A stretch of DNA of 64,000 bases from positions 620,001 to 684,000 of the forward strand of contig NZ_CP072333.1 in NCBI RefSeq assembly GCF_018127745.1. Reading direction: 5' to 3'. Position numbers and translations under genes: made by a program. Source of the DNA: Porphyromonas sp. oral taxon 275. Its GTDB lineage: Bacteria; Bacteroidota; Bacteroidia; Bacteroidales; Porphyromonadaceae. Below are positions 8,346 through 16,405 of the stretch, piece after piece; the stretch's first letter is position 1, and the number at the start of each line of letters is the position of its first letter. The notes beneath the pieces are model-generated. The model was given only the letters and a program-made list of their open reading frames with translations, had not been told where the DNA came from and did not search any database.

Positions 8346-9254
8346 ATGAAACAACCTACACTCGTTGTCCTCGCTGCAGGTATGGGTAGCCGCTACGGCG
8401 GTCTCAAGCAGCTCGATGGTCTAGGCCCCTCGGGCGAGACCATTATGGACTACTCCATCTACGACGCTATCCGTGCTGGCTTCGGCAAGGTCGTCTTCGT
8501 CATCCGCCACCTCTTCGAGGAGGAGTTCCGCACGAAGATCGTCTCCAAGTACGAGCACAAGATCCCCGTCGAGATCGTCTTCCAGGACCTGGACAAGCTG
8601 CCTGAGGGCTTCACTGTCCCTGAGGGGCGTGAGAAGCCCTGGGGTACCAACCACGCCGTCATGATGGCTGAGGAGGTCGTCAAGGAGCCCTTCGCGGTGA
8701 TCAACGCCGATGACTTCTACGGTCGTCATGGCTTCGCTGCGCTGGCGGACAAGCTCCGTAGCCTCTCCGACAGCGAGGGTAAGTACTGCATGGTTGGCTA
8801 TCGTGTGGGCAATACCCTCAGCGAGAGCGGTACAGTAGCGCGTGGCGTCTGCCAGGTCGACGCCAAGGGCTTCCTGACGGAGGTCGTAGAGCGCACGGCC
8901 ATCGCTCGCGGGGAGGATGGACGCATCTTCTTCGAGGACGAGCAAGGTCAGAAGCAGTACCTCGAGGAGAACACGCCCGTGTCGATGAACATGTGGGGCT
9001 TCACTCCCGACTACTTCCGCCACTCCAATGAGCTCTTCCGCCACTTCCTCCAGGCGCTGGACACGAACCCTAAGTTCGAGTACTTCATCCCGCTGCCCGT
9101 CAACCTCCTCGTAGCTCAGGGCAAGATCTCGGTCGAGGTGCTGGATACGCCCGACCAGTGGTTCGGCGTGACCTACGCTGCTGACCGCCCCGAGGTCGTA
9201 GCCAAGATCCAGGCACTGGTCGACGCCGGTGAGTACCCCACCAAGCTCTTCTAG
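8346..9254 (+). CDS. Nucleotidyltransferase (sugar-phosphate type)
   Basis: 302 residues. The N-terminus has the nucleotidyltransferase signature LVVLAAGMGSRYGGLKQLDGLGPSGETIMDYSIYDAI, a variant of GxGxR...K, and FAVINADDFYG supplies the metal-binding aspartate. The family moves a nucleotide onto a sugar phosphate to make an NDP-sugar. The sugar cannot be told from sequence. The gene is not in the polysaccharide cluster and its C-terminus (WFGVTYAADRPEVVAKIQALVDAGEYP) is like Bacteroidetes proteins annotated only at family level. Confidence 0.85.
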   Translation: MKQPTLVVLAAGMGSRYGGLKQLDGLGPSGETIMDYSIYDAIRAGFGKVVFVIRHLFEEEFRTKIVSKYEHKIPVEIVFQDLDKLPEGFTVPEGREKPWGTNHAVMMAEEVVKEPFAVINADDFYGRHGFAALADKLRSLSDSEGKYCMVGYRVGNTLSESGTVARGVCQVDAKGFLTEVVERTAIARGEDGRIFFEDEQGQKQYLEENTPVSMNMWGFTPDYFRHSNELFRHFLQALDTNPKFEYFIPLPVNLLVAQGKISVEVLDTPDQWFGVTYAADRPEVVAKIQALVDAGEYPTKLF

Positions 9255-9335
9255 GCGCTAGCGTCTCCCTCATGACAGGCGAGCGCAGTCGGTAGCTCCC
9301 GCTACTGGCTGCGCTCGTGTCTATAGCTCCTCAGC

Positions 9336-10136
9336 ATGATGATGTCTCGCTTCCGCCAGTCCCAGCACGGCCGAGGCCTTCTCCTCGTCGCTCGCCCACT
9401 CCTTGGCCTCCTCTTCGTCTCGGCAGCCCCGCTCCTCAAGGCGCAGAATATCCAGCTGCACTACGACCTCGGCCGCGCCCTCTACCCGACGGTGCAGCGC
9501 GAGCGTCCTATGATGACGGCTACCGTCGAGCAGCAGAGCCTCGACCGCTTCGGCGATACCTTCTACTTCGTGGACATGTCCTGGCGTGATCAGGGTGCGG
9601 TGAATGCCAACTGGAAGTTCATGCGCAACCTCCGCTTCTGGCGCGCGCCCTTCGCCCTGCACCTCCGCTATGATGGGGGCCTCCGCTTCAGAGACTACGC
9701 CCCGAGCACGGAGCGGACCAAGCCCGCCTTCTCCCTCAACGATGCCTTCATGCTCGGCGGGAGCTACACCTACCTCAGTCCTACACGCCGCACGATGCTC
9801 CAGCTCATCCCGCTCTACAAGTATATTAAGGGGGCAGAGCAGCCGCACAACTTCGAGCTCTGTGGTGTCTGGCGCTTCGCCTCGGCCTCGGAGCTCTTCA
9901 CGGCGACGGGCTTCTTCAGCTGGTGGCGTCAGGAGCTGAAGGCACCAGGCTGGGGAAGCACGACCTTCAAGTTCATGTCCCAGCCGCAGCTGTGGTGCAA
10001 TCTGAACCGTATCAAGGGCGTCGCACCCGACTTCAACCTCAGCGTAGGCACGGAGCTGCGCGTGTCCAAGAACGTCGATGCCCCTCAGTGGATCGTAGCC
10101 CCGACGCTTGGGCTCAAGTGGAGCTTCGGCCGCTAG
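9336..10136 (+). CDS. DUF5020 family outer-membrane protein (Tsx-like barrel)
   Basis: 266 residues; three Met codons in a row leave the start uncertain by two codons. A long signal peptide ends near LLKAQ. The rest is made of alternating beta strands with aromatic girdles and a typical opening (NIQLHYDLGRALYPTVQRERPMMTATVEQQSLDRFGDTFYFVDM), as in DUF5020 proteins, which resemble the nucleoside channel Tsx. The ligand is unknown. The protein ends in LGLKWSFGR rather than in a classic C-terminal Phe. Confidence 0.75.
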   Translation: MMMSRFRQSQHGRGLLLVARPLLGLLFVSAAPLLKAQNIQLHYDLGRALYPTVQRERPMMTATVEQQSLDRFGDTFYFVDMSWRDQGAVNANWKFMRNLRFWRAPFALHLRYDGGLRFRDYAPSTERTKPAFSLNDAFMLGGSYTYLSPTRRTMLQLIPLYKYIKGAEQPHNFELCGVWRFASASELFTATGFFSWWRQELKAPGWGSTTFKFMSQPQLWCNLNRIKGVAPDFNLSVGTELRVSKNVDAPQWIVAPTLGLKWSFGR

Positions 10137-10158
10137 ACACACTCCTCACAGTATAAGG

Positions 10159-10199
10159 GCAGCGCCCCCAGCATCTCGATCGGATGCTGGGGGCGCTGC
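10159..10199. terminator. Hairpin between converging genes (DUF5020 and TonB receptor)
   Basis: A 16-base perfect stem (10159-10174 with 10184-10199) around CTCGATCGG. No strong T run on either side. The tip resembles that of the gpmA terminator. Confidence 0.7.
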
Positions 10200-10243
10200 T
10201 GTATGAGGGGCGCTCGCTCTCTGCTCCCTGCTGTGGCACCTCG

Positions 10244-12802
10244 CTAGAGGTCGAAGGTCGCCGAGAGGTAGAGGCGTCGTGGACGCGTGGGGCCGTAGAT
10301 GTAGGCCGAGGCGCGGCCAGGTCCCTTGTCGGTATCCTGCTGGTAGGAGTTCAGGAAGTTCTGTATACCAGCGTCCAGCGTGAGCTTGACCAGTGAGGTG
10401 AGGTCTAGCGCGTAGCTGATGCGCAGGTCGAGATCAAGGAAGGGCTTGGTCGTGGTGAGCTGTGCGAAGCCTGGGGCCAGGCCGCGGTGCTGCGTGCCTG
10501 CTGCGTCGGTGTAGTCGAAGGCTCCACGGCTGTCGGGCTTAGCCGCGCTGGCGATCCCATCGAAGCCCTCGTAGGTCTCGTGGGGTACCTTCATCGAGCC
10601 CGTGTAGGTGCCCGAGAGGGTGAAGCTCAGCGGCCGGCTGGGGCGCAGCGTAGCGGCGAAGTAGCCGTACACATTGGGTGTACGCTCGTAGTCGCGCGTG
10701 GTGATGGTCGCCTGCGTGGGCGTCTCGTCGCTGGGCTCGAAGAGCGTCTTCTCCGCCCCATAGCGGCTGCGCTGGAGCGTCAGTCCTGCCTGCAGGTCGA
10801 GGAGACGGCGGTACGCCAGGCGTCCCTCGAGGTTGATCCCGTAGACCTGGCTGGGGCTGCCCGCGGCGTTGACGATGGTGATGACCTTCTTCCCCGTCTT
10901 GGGGTCGAGGACGCCATCCTCGTTGTCGGCGGTGAACTTATTCTTGATGAAGGTGGCGAAGCCCTCTCCCATGAGGTTGAGCTGCCAGCTACCGAAGGCG
11001 GTATACCAGTCGGCCGAGGCGCTGAGGCTACGGCTGCGCTCCTCGCGGAGGTCCTTGCCGAGGACGCGCTCCTTGGGCTCACCACCAGCGAGCGTCACGT
11101 GCATCTCCTCGTCGAAGAACTGCGGGGCGCGGAAGCCCTCGCTATAGGAGAGGCGTAGGCCGAGGTCCTTGGTGGGTGCGAAGCGTACGTTGGCACGCGG
11201 ACTGAGGATGAGGAGCGGGTCGATGCTCTTCTTGCCCCCCTGCGTCAGATGCACGTAGTCGAGGCGGCCACCGAGGAGGAAGCTCCAGCGGTCGAGGCTG
11301 TACTCGAGCTGGTCATACTGGCTCCAGGTCCAGGTCTTCTGGTCGATACCCTGAGCGCGGTAGCCGCTCTTATCGTTGAGCAGCGAGTAGCTGACCTCAG
11401 CCCCAGCCGTGAGTGTCCAGGGGCGGTCGAAGTGGTGGATGTAGGTGCCGCCTGCCTGGAAGTCGAAGCCCTTGGTCTGGCCGTAGGAGGTCAGCGCCTT
11501 GAAGGCGGCATCGTAGGCCTCCTGATAGGCCGACTCCTCGGCGCTACCCTGAGCGCCACGAGGCAGCTCGCGTAGAGGCTTGAGCAGCTGTTCGGCATAG
11601 TCACCCCCGCCGTAGTAGCTCTTGCGCAGCACCTGCTGGCCCGATCCGTAGAGGCTGAAGCTATCCTTGCCCTCGGCCGTATTCTGGTCGAAGCGCAGGC
11701 TAGCGCCGTTAATGAAGTGCTGGAGATACTCGGCGATGCGCGCCTGGAAGGGAGCTTCGTCGAGGCGGTCACCGCCGCGGCGATACTCGTGCATGGAGCG
11801 CCATTCGGCCGTGAGCTTGCTGTAGATACCCGTCTTGTAGTAGGCACGCAGACCGAGGGCGCGCTGCTTGAGCTCGGGGATGTCGGTGAACTGATCCCCG
11901 TCGACGTCGACGAAGCCACGGCGGGCGTGCTGCCCGAAGACCATGACGGCAGCGCGTCTATCTTCACTGACGAGGCTCGCATTGTAGCTCGTCACAGGCA
12001 TGGGCGTGGTATAGCGATGGTCCGACTGCTCGTAGCTGGTGATGCTCTGCTTGAGCGTGGCGGTGCTACGCAGAGGCTCGCGGGTGATGACGTTGATGAC
12101 GCCTCCCACGGCATTCGCCCCGAAGAGCGCCGAGCCTCCTCCACGGATGACCTCCACGCGCTCGATCATCGAGGCGGGGATCTGCTCGAGGCCATAGACG
12201 CCTGCTAGGGCGCTGAAGACGGGACGGCTATCGATGAGGATCTGCGAGTAGGCGCCCTCGAGACCGTTGATACGCACTTGGTTGAAGCCGCAGTTCTGGC
12301 AGTTGTCCTCGATGCGCAGCCCGGGCTGGAAGCGCAGTCCCTGACTGAGGTTCTCGGAGTTGGTCTTGGTGAAGAGCTCCTGCGAGAGCACGGTCACGAG
12401 GCTGGGGGCATTACGCCGCATCGTCTCGTGTCGATTGGCCGAGACGACGACGCCATCGAGGTCTATGCTCTGCGCCTTGAGGTAGAGGTCGAGGTGGCGG
12501 CTCTGGCCTGCGGTGACGGAGAGGCGTACCTGCTCGGAGGCGTAGCCGACGAGTCGTGCCTGGAGGGAGTAGGTGCCAGGCTTGAGCTTGGTCAGTGAGA
12601 AGGCTCCATTGGCATCGGTCGTAGTGCCGAGCGTAGTACCCGTGATGAATACCTGGACGAAGGGAAGGGCCTCGTGTGTCGAAGCGTCTACGACGGTGCC
12701 CACGATACTTCCTGTCGTCGCTGTCTGCTGCGCGCTGCCGCTCCAGCTGACTCCGAGGAGGAGTAGGGCGGCCAGCAGCACCTGCTGCATCAGCTTGTTC
12801 AT
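10244..12802 (-). CDS. TonB-dependent outer-membrane receptor
   Basis: 852 residues. Signal peptide (about 24), then a carboxypeptidase-regulatory-like beta domain at about 30-110 (GSIVGTVVDASTHEALPFVQVFITGTTLGTTTDANGAFSL), a plug domain at about 120-235 and a 22-strand barrel ending RRLYLSATFDL with terminal hydrophobics. The plug holds the unusual pair Cys-Gln-Asn-Cys in DNCQNCGFNQVRINGLEGAYSQILIDSRP. The receptor imports a bound ligand using TonB energy; ligand unknown, with metal, haem or a corrinoid possible. No SusD-like partner is adjacent, so it is not a glycan pair. Its leader of about 200 nt carries a hairpin just before the start. Confidence 0.93.
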   Translation of the reverse strand: MNKLMQQVLLAALLLLGVSWSGSAQQTATTGSIVGTVVDASTHEALPFVQVFITGTTLGTTTDANGAFSLTKLKPGTYSLQARLVGYASEQVRLSVTAGQSRHLDLYLKAQSIDLDGVVVSANRHETMRRNAPSLVTVLSQELFTKTNSENLSQGLRFQPGLRIEDNCQNCGFNQVRINGLEGAYSQILIDSRPVFSALAGVYGLEQIPASMIERVEVIRGGGSALFGANAVGGVINVITREPLRSTATLKQSITSYEQSDHRYTTPMPVTSYNASLVSEDRRAAVMVFGQHARRGFVDVDGDQFTDIPELKQRALGLRAYYKTGIYSKLTAEWRSMHEYRRGGDRLDEAPFQARIAEYLQHFINGASLRFDQNTAEGKDSFSLYGSGQQVLRKSYYGGGDYAEQLLKPLRELPRGAQGSAEESAYQEAYDAAFKALTSYGQTKGFDFQAGGTYIHHFDRPWTLTAGAEVSYSLLNDKSGYRAQGIDQKTWTWSQYDQLEYSLDRWSFLLGGRLDYVHLTQGGKKSIDPLLILSPRANVRFAPTKDLGLRLSYSEGFRAPQFFDEEMHVTLAGGEPKERVLGKDLREERSRSLSASADWYTAFGSWQLNLMGEGFATFIKNKFTADNEDGVLDPKTGKKVITIVNAAGSPSQVYGINLEGRLAYRRLLDLQAGLTLQRSRYGAEKTLFEPSDETPTQATITTRDYERTPNVYGYFAATLRPSRPLSFTLSGTYTGSMKVPHETYEGFDGIASAAKPDSRGAFDYTDAAGTQHRGLAPGFAQLTTTKPFLDLDLRISYALDLTSLVKLTLDAGIQNFLNSYQQDTDKGPGRASAYIYGPTRPRRLYLSATFDL

Positions 12803-12825
12803 TGCGTTTCGCTTGGTTTTATGCC

Positions 12826-12851
12826 CCTATGCTCCTAGGGCATGGGGGCGG
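12826..12851 (-). promoter_or_regulatory. Hairpin in leader of TonB receptor
   Basis: GCCCCTATGC pairs with GCATGGGGGC around a short loop, ending 24 bases before the start codon. It could control translation or mRNA stability. No known riboswitch consensus was recognised in the leader (12803-13003). Confidence 0.45.
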
Positions 12852-13008
12852 TTAGTAATAATGAAGGAATGATGCTCCCGATGGGCGCTGAGCGAGGGCA
12901 CACCAGCGGGGGACCGCGGCGTAGCTTGGGCTGTCAGGGCTAGGCACTCGTGGATGGGATGGGGGAGTAGTTAGCTCGGCCAGGGGCAAGCGGTAGCTTC
13001 GGTCAGTG

Positions 13009-13016
13009 CAAAGGTA
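13009..13016 (-). promoter_or_regulatory. -7 box of TonB receptor promoter
   Basis: TACCTTTG on the minus strand. No good TTTG at -33. It implies a leader of about 200 nt. Confidence 0.55.
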
Positions 13017-13134
13017 GGCCAAAGCCTATAGCCGCGCTCTATCTGGCGATAAAATACCTATTCTTGGGGATGGCCCTCGGCTGGGGGAGAGGGAGGCTCG
13101 GATTAGGCTTTGAGACTAAGTCTATTAAGGAGCG

Positions 13135-13173
13135 AAGCCCACTCAGGTTGCTGCTGCAGGCCTGAGTGGGCTT
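13135..13173. terminator. Hairpin downstream of tRNA-Arg
   Basis: AAGCCCACTCAGG (13135-13147) pairs perfectly with CCTGAGTGGGCTT (13161-13173). It begins ten bases after the minus-strand tRNA-Arg. T-rich only weakly on either side. Confidence 0.75.
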
Positions 13174-13182
13174 TGTCGTGCG

Positions 13183-13254
13183 TACCCCCGAGCAGAATCG
13201 AACTGCTATCTAAAATTTAGGAAATTCTTGTTCTATCCGTTGAACTACGAGGGC
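13183..13254 (-). tRNA. tRNA-Arg (CCT)
   Basis: The minus strand folds into a cloverleaf: acceptor GCCCTCG with CGGGGGT (a G1-U72 and a G-U pair), anticodon loop TTCCTAA with anticodon CCT, and T loop TTCGATT. CCA is not encoded. Confidence 0.94.
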
Positions 13255-13311
13255 CCGGTGCTCGCCTTGGACGGAGGACTCCTTTGTGGGAGGCTTGCTG
13301 ACGAGTTAGCG

Positions 13312-13319
13312 CAAAGATA
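13312..13319 (-). promoter_or_regulatory. -7 box of tRNA-Arg promoter
   Basis: TATCTTTG on minus, 58 bases upstream of the tRNA. The -33 position has no TTTG. Confidence 0.6.
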
Positions 13320-13564
13320 ATGAAATTTAGCTAGAGCCCTCGTGGACAGCTCGCGTAGCGGCTTCGTTGGGCGAAGCGTGCGGCGACTAGCCCGCTTGTG
13401 ATGCCAGATGTCTAGGCTAAGGCGGGGATGGTGGATTGGCTTGTCTTGGGAGTGGCTAAGCCGCCCTCGAGACGACTTAGCCTAAGGCCTAGAGCGCTTC
13501 GGCAAGAGGGGGACAGAAAAGGCTAAGCGGAGGGCGAGCGAGAGGACAGCCTAAACGAAGCGGC

Positions 13565-13648
13565 GCGAGGGATATCAGTCAGGGGGGTGACTGGTATCCC
13601 TCGCGCGGCTCATGGACGTCCCTCAGTTCACTGACTGATATCCCTCGG
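13565..13648. repeat. 22-bp grid repeat array B (4 units)
   Basis: Units start at 13565, 13587, 13609 and 13631: GCGAGGGATATCAGTCAG, GTGACTGGTATCCCTCGC, CTCATGGACGTCCCTCAG, CTGACTGATATCCCTCGG, with spacers GGGG, GCGG, TTCA. Units one and two form a large inverted repeat. The array sits just after the stop of the PorT-like gene (minus). The rest of 13255-13564 shows only the tRNA promoter and GC-rich sequence with repeated AGCCTAA-like words. Confidence 0.9.
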
Positions 13649-13667
13649 GAGCCCTCTGCCCTAGGGG

Positions 13668-14333
13668 TTAGAGCTGGATGACGTAGCTGAGGCGTGCGCC
13701 GAAGCGCAGCTCGGAGGACTGGGGATAGGGCGAGGTGCGTGCACTCGACCATATATTGCCGAGCCCGTAGACGAGGCGTCCCTCCAGCTCGATGCGGTGA
13801 CGGCCGCCGAGCTGCAGGCTAAGGCCTGGGCCACCGCCCAGCCCCCAGAAGAAGCGGTTGGCGACGGGCAGCGCATGGCGCACCTTATCCTGATCACTCA
13901 TCGCATCCTCTCCCGAGCTCGTGGAGGCCTCGGAGAGGATGTAGCCGACGAAGGGACCCGCGTTGAGGTAGAACTTAGCGCTCCCTTGCCCCAGATAGAG
14001 GTGCGTCAGCAGCGGCACCTCGAGCGCGTTCAGCGTACGGCTGTAGCTGGTCGTAGCGGCATCGTACTTCTCCCGCCAGCCGCCTTGGACATAGTTGGCC
14101 TCGAGCTGCAGGGAGGCACCACGCTCTACATTGTAGCGGAGCAGGACACCGCCCATCAGTCCTGAGTGCAGCCGCTGGCTGACGCTGGGGACGAAGTTGA
14201 TGCGGCTCATCAGCATCCCACCATGGACACCGACGGCGAGTGACTGGTGAAAGGGGGGCTTGGCCTCCTGGGTGCTGGCCGTCGTAGCGGCGAGCCCTAG
14301 GACGAGGAGGCTGTAGCATAGGGTACGTATCAT
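13668..14333 (-). CDS. PorT-family outer-membrane beta-barrel protein
   Basis: 221 residues with a signal peptide of about 21 (MIRTLCYSLLVLGLAATTAS). The mature part alternates hydrophobic strands and Gly/aromatic turns (SLAVGVHGGMLMSRINF, GGVLLRYNVERGASLQLEANYVQGGWREKY, ALEVPLLTHLYLG, FYLNAGPFVGYIL) and ends with strand LRFGARLSYVIQL. This is the eight-strand barrel family that includes PorT, but family members have many roles, so involvement in type IX secretion is not implied. It follows the LysM/PBP1-like gene by 12 bases, probably in one transcript. Confidence 0.82.
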   Translation of the reverse strand: MIRTLCYSLLVLGLAATTASTQEAKPPFHQSLAVGVHGGMLMSRINFVPSVSQRLHSGLMGGVLLRYNVERGASLQLEANYVQGGWREKYDAATTSYSRTLNALEVPLLTHLYLGQGSAKFYLNAGPFVGYILSEASTSSGEDAMSDQDKVRHALPVANRFFWGLGGGPGLSLQLGGRHRIELEGRLVYGLGNIWSSARTSPYPQSSELRFGARLSYVIQL

Positions 14334-14345
14334 CTCTGGGCGGAG

Positions 14346-15866
14346 CTAGATAGCATCACGCTGGATGGTGCCCGAGGACTTGTAGGTGACCAGGTAACAG
14401 CGGGTGTTGGTATAGACGCTGCGGCGTACGCCATCCTGCTCGTCGGTGAAGGTCACCTTGGGGTAGATATCCAGTTGCAGCCCGTCCGAGGGTAGGGAGT
14501 TGAGGTGCTTGACGAAGCCTTGCCCGTAGAGTGAGTAGGCGCGGATGAAGTAGCGGGCTAGGTCGTAGCCAAGGACGCTGTACTTGGGGTAGGTGTTGTC
14601 GATCTTGTGGCTGAACCAGTGATTGTACTGCGTGAGGAAGTCGCGCGACTCGCTGGTCGTCGGGTCGAAGAAGAAGCTCGAGTAGATCGTCGCATTGTAG
14701 CGGCTAAGGCTACGCTGGAAGCCGCCCCCGAAGGACTGCCACTGTGGGTAGCCGAAGAGGGTAAGGTTCGCCGAGCTCTGGCGCTCAAGGTAGCTGATGG
14801 TAGCCTGCGCGAGGTTGCGATCCGCTGAGACGGGTACGAGGACGGCCGTCGTGCCTAGGGTCGGGCTCTGCCCGCCGAGCTCGATGGAGCGGTGGGGGAG
14901 GCCAGCGCTGCGTAGGGCCTTGCGCAGCTCCTGGGCGAAGAGGTCCTCGCTGTCGCTGCTGCGCTTGACGAAGACGACTTCACGTCCCTTGTAGCGATGT
15001 AGGAAGCTCGGGATGACGCGGTCGATCAGGTACTCGGGGTGTGCGTTGACGAGGACGGCCGAGTTCCCCGCCCCGAGCTCCAGCCCGTCGACGCGGCTGA
15101 AGGGGACGACATAGTAGCGGTAGCCGCCCGCGCGTGCTAGGGCACCGATCTGCTGCTCATTGACCCCGCCGAAGACGAGATCCATATCCCGCAGCTTGCC
15201 CTGCGCGATGTGCCCCGAGAGCGCGTCGTCTGTCGGCGTGTCGAGCGTGGTCAGCTGGATGCTGACGCCCGTCTTCTTGAGCTCGTACATGCCGAGGAGG
15301 AAGCCCTCGTAGAACTCTACGTAGCGGCGTCCCTTCGTGAGCGGTAGCAGCAGCGCCACGCGTACCTGCGCCTTGGCCACCTGGTTGGAGGCGATCTCTA
15401 CGCTCTGAGGCTCAGGGGCAGGGCTGGCCGTGGCGGACTGCTCGGCCTCGGGGCTGGGGATGACGAGCTCCATGCCTACCTTGACATTGGAGGAGGTGAC
15501 GCCGGGATTGGCACGCAGGAGCTGCTCCAGCTCGATGCCATAGTTCTTACTGATGCGGTAGAGCGTCTCGCCAGCGGCTACGATATGCTTGCGGCTCTCG
15601 GCCTTGGGGTTGGTGCTGCTGTGGCTCGTCGCCTCGCTTGGGATCAGGAGCTTGTCCCCGACCTTGATCTGGGTACGTGCCCAGGGATTCAGCTCGTAGA
15701 TCTTCTCTATGGGGACATTGTAGCGTCGGGAGATGCTGTAGACGGTCTCCTCGCGTACGACCTCATGCTCGCGGATGCGCTTGCTCTGTGCTAGGACGGG
15801 GATGCTGATGAGGAGGGCTAGGGTGAGGGCTAGGACGCGGCGCGTCCGCCTAGAGTATGGGCTCAT
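14346..15866 (-). CDS. LysM protein with PBP1-like ligand-binding domain
   Basis: 506 residues with a signal peptide ending near LLISIPVLAQ. Two LysM repeats follow (about 32-77, HEVVREETVYSISRRYNVPIEKIYELNP, and about 93-137, HIVAAGETLYRISKNYGIELEQLLRANP), then a linker and a C-terminal domain with the feel of type 1 periplasmic binding proteins (VRVALLLPLTKGRRYVEFYEGFLLGMYELKKTG). This combination is common in Bacteroidetes. LysM binds peptidoglycan; the second domain could sense a ligand or act as scaffold. No transporter genes adjoin, so nutrient uptake is unlikely. Confidence 0.85.
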   Translation of the reverse strand: MSPYSRRTRRVLALTLALLISIPVLAQSKRIREHEVVREETVYSISRRYNVPIEKIYELNPWARTQIKVGDKLLIPSEATSHSSTNPKAESRKHIVAAGETLYRISKNYGIELEQLLRANPGVTSSNVKVGMELVIPSPEAEQSATASPAPEPQSVEIASNQVAKAQVRVALLLPLTKGRRYVEFYEGFLLGMYELKKTGVSIQLTTLDTPTDDALSGHIAQGKLRDMDLVFGGVNEQQIGALARAGGYRYYVVPFSRVDGLELGAGNSAVLVNAHPEYLIDRVIPSFLHRYKGREVVFVKRSSDSEDLFAQELRKALRSAGLPHRSIELGGQSPTLGTTAVLVPVSADRNLAQATISYLERQSSANLTLFGYPQWQSFGGGFQRSLSRYNATIYSSFFFDPTTSESRDFLTQYNHWFSHKIDNTYPKYSVLGYDLARYFIRAYSLYGQGFVKHLNSLPSDGLQLDIYPKVTFTDEQDGVRRSVYTNTRCYLVTYKSSGTIQRDAI

Positions 15867-15914
15867 AGCTGTGGGCTGTGCTGATTAGTCGCTGCTCGAG
15901 TCGTGGTGCTGCTG

Positions 15915-16106
15915 CTAGCGGCGTGGCTCTGGGCGCTTACTATTCTTGCTGATGAAGAAGAGAATAAAGACGAGGTTGAGGATGGCAAAGCCGCCCCCGA
16001 CGAGGACGATCATGCGCTGAGCCTCCGAGAGGAAGGCTAGGGAGACGAGGCACCCGACGGCGACGAGGATGATCAGGATGAGGACGATTTGCTTCAGCAG
16101 TTTCAT
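15915..16106 (-). CDS. Small membrane protein, two transmembrane helices
   Basis: 63 residues with two hydrophobic helices (about 5-26 and 32-52) and a basic C-terminal tail (SKNSKRPEPRR). It lies 48 bases upstream of the LysM gene on the same strand. Family not recognised. Its composition is that of a genuine small membrane protein; the inside-positive rule places the tail in the cytoplasm. Confidence 0.6.
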   Translation of the reverse strand: MKLLKQIVLILIILVAVGCLVSLAFLSEAQRMIVLVGGGFAILNLVFILFFISKNSKRPEPRR

Positions 16107-16405
16107 AGGGCTGTGTGGCTAGGGGAAGAGGGTGGGGTGGCTGTGGGTCGGCGACGCCTCGCTCGGGTGACCTAGGCGGCCTGAGTAATAGAAGCTCAGC
16201 TGGCCGAGTAAGTTGGGCTCGGCAGCTAAGGTACGATGGCGCTGCGGCTCGGCGCGAGCTCGCCCTGCCGCAGAGTAGCCTTGCCGCGGGGCGAGGTCGT
16301 CTCTAGAGCAGGGCGAGGGGTCGATCCCAGAGCCTCGAGGCTATAGGCCAGGGGGAGGCTAAGCTGGGGGCGCAGCGAGGCAGAGGCCATCGTCGGCTAG
16401 GCGAA
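16107..16405. other. Intergenic stretch with no recognised feature
   Basis: GC-rich, with several short inverted words (for example CTCGGCGCGAGC) but no promoter consensus, strong terminator or repeat unit. A 63-codon open frame on plus looks random. Confidence 0.5.

Noticed and set aside
9321..10142. Long minus ORF opposite the DUF5020 gene
   Set aside because: Shadow of the plus-strand gene, which has a signal peptide and barrel pattern.
12803..13003. Cobalamin riboswitch before the TonB receptor
   Set aside because: No B12-box or core consensus was recognised; only a simple hairpin is reported.
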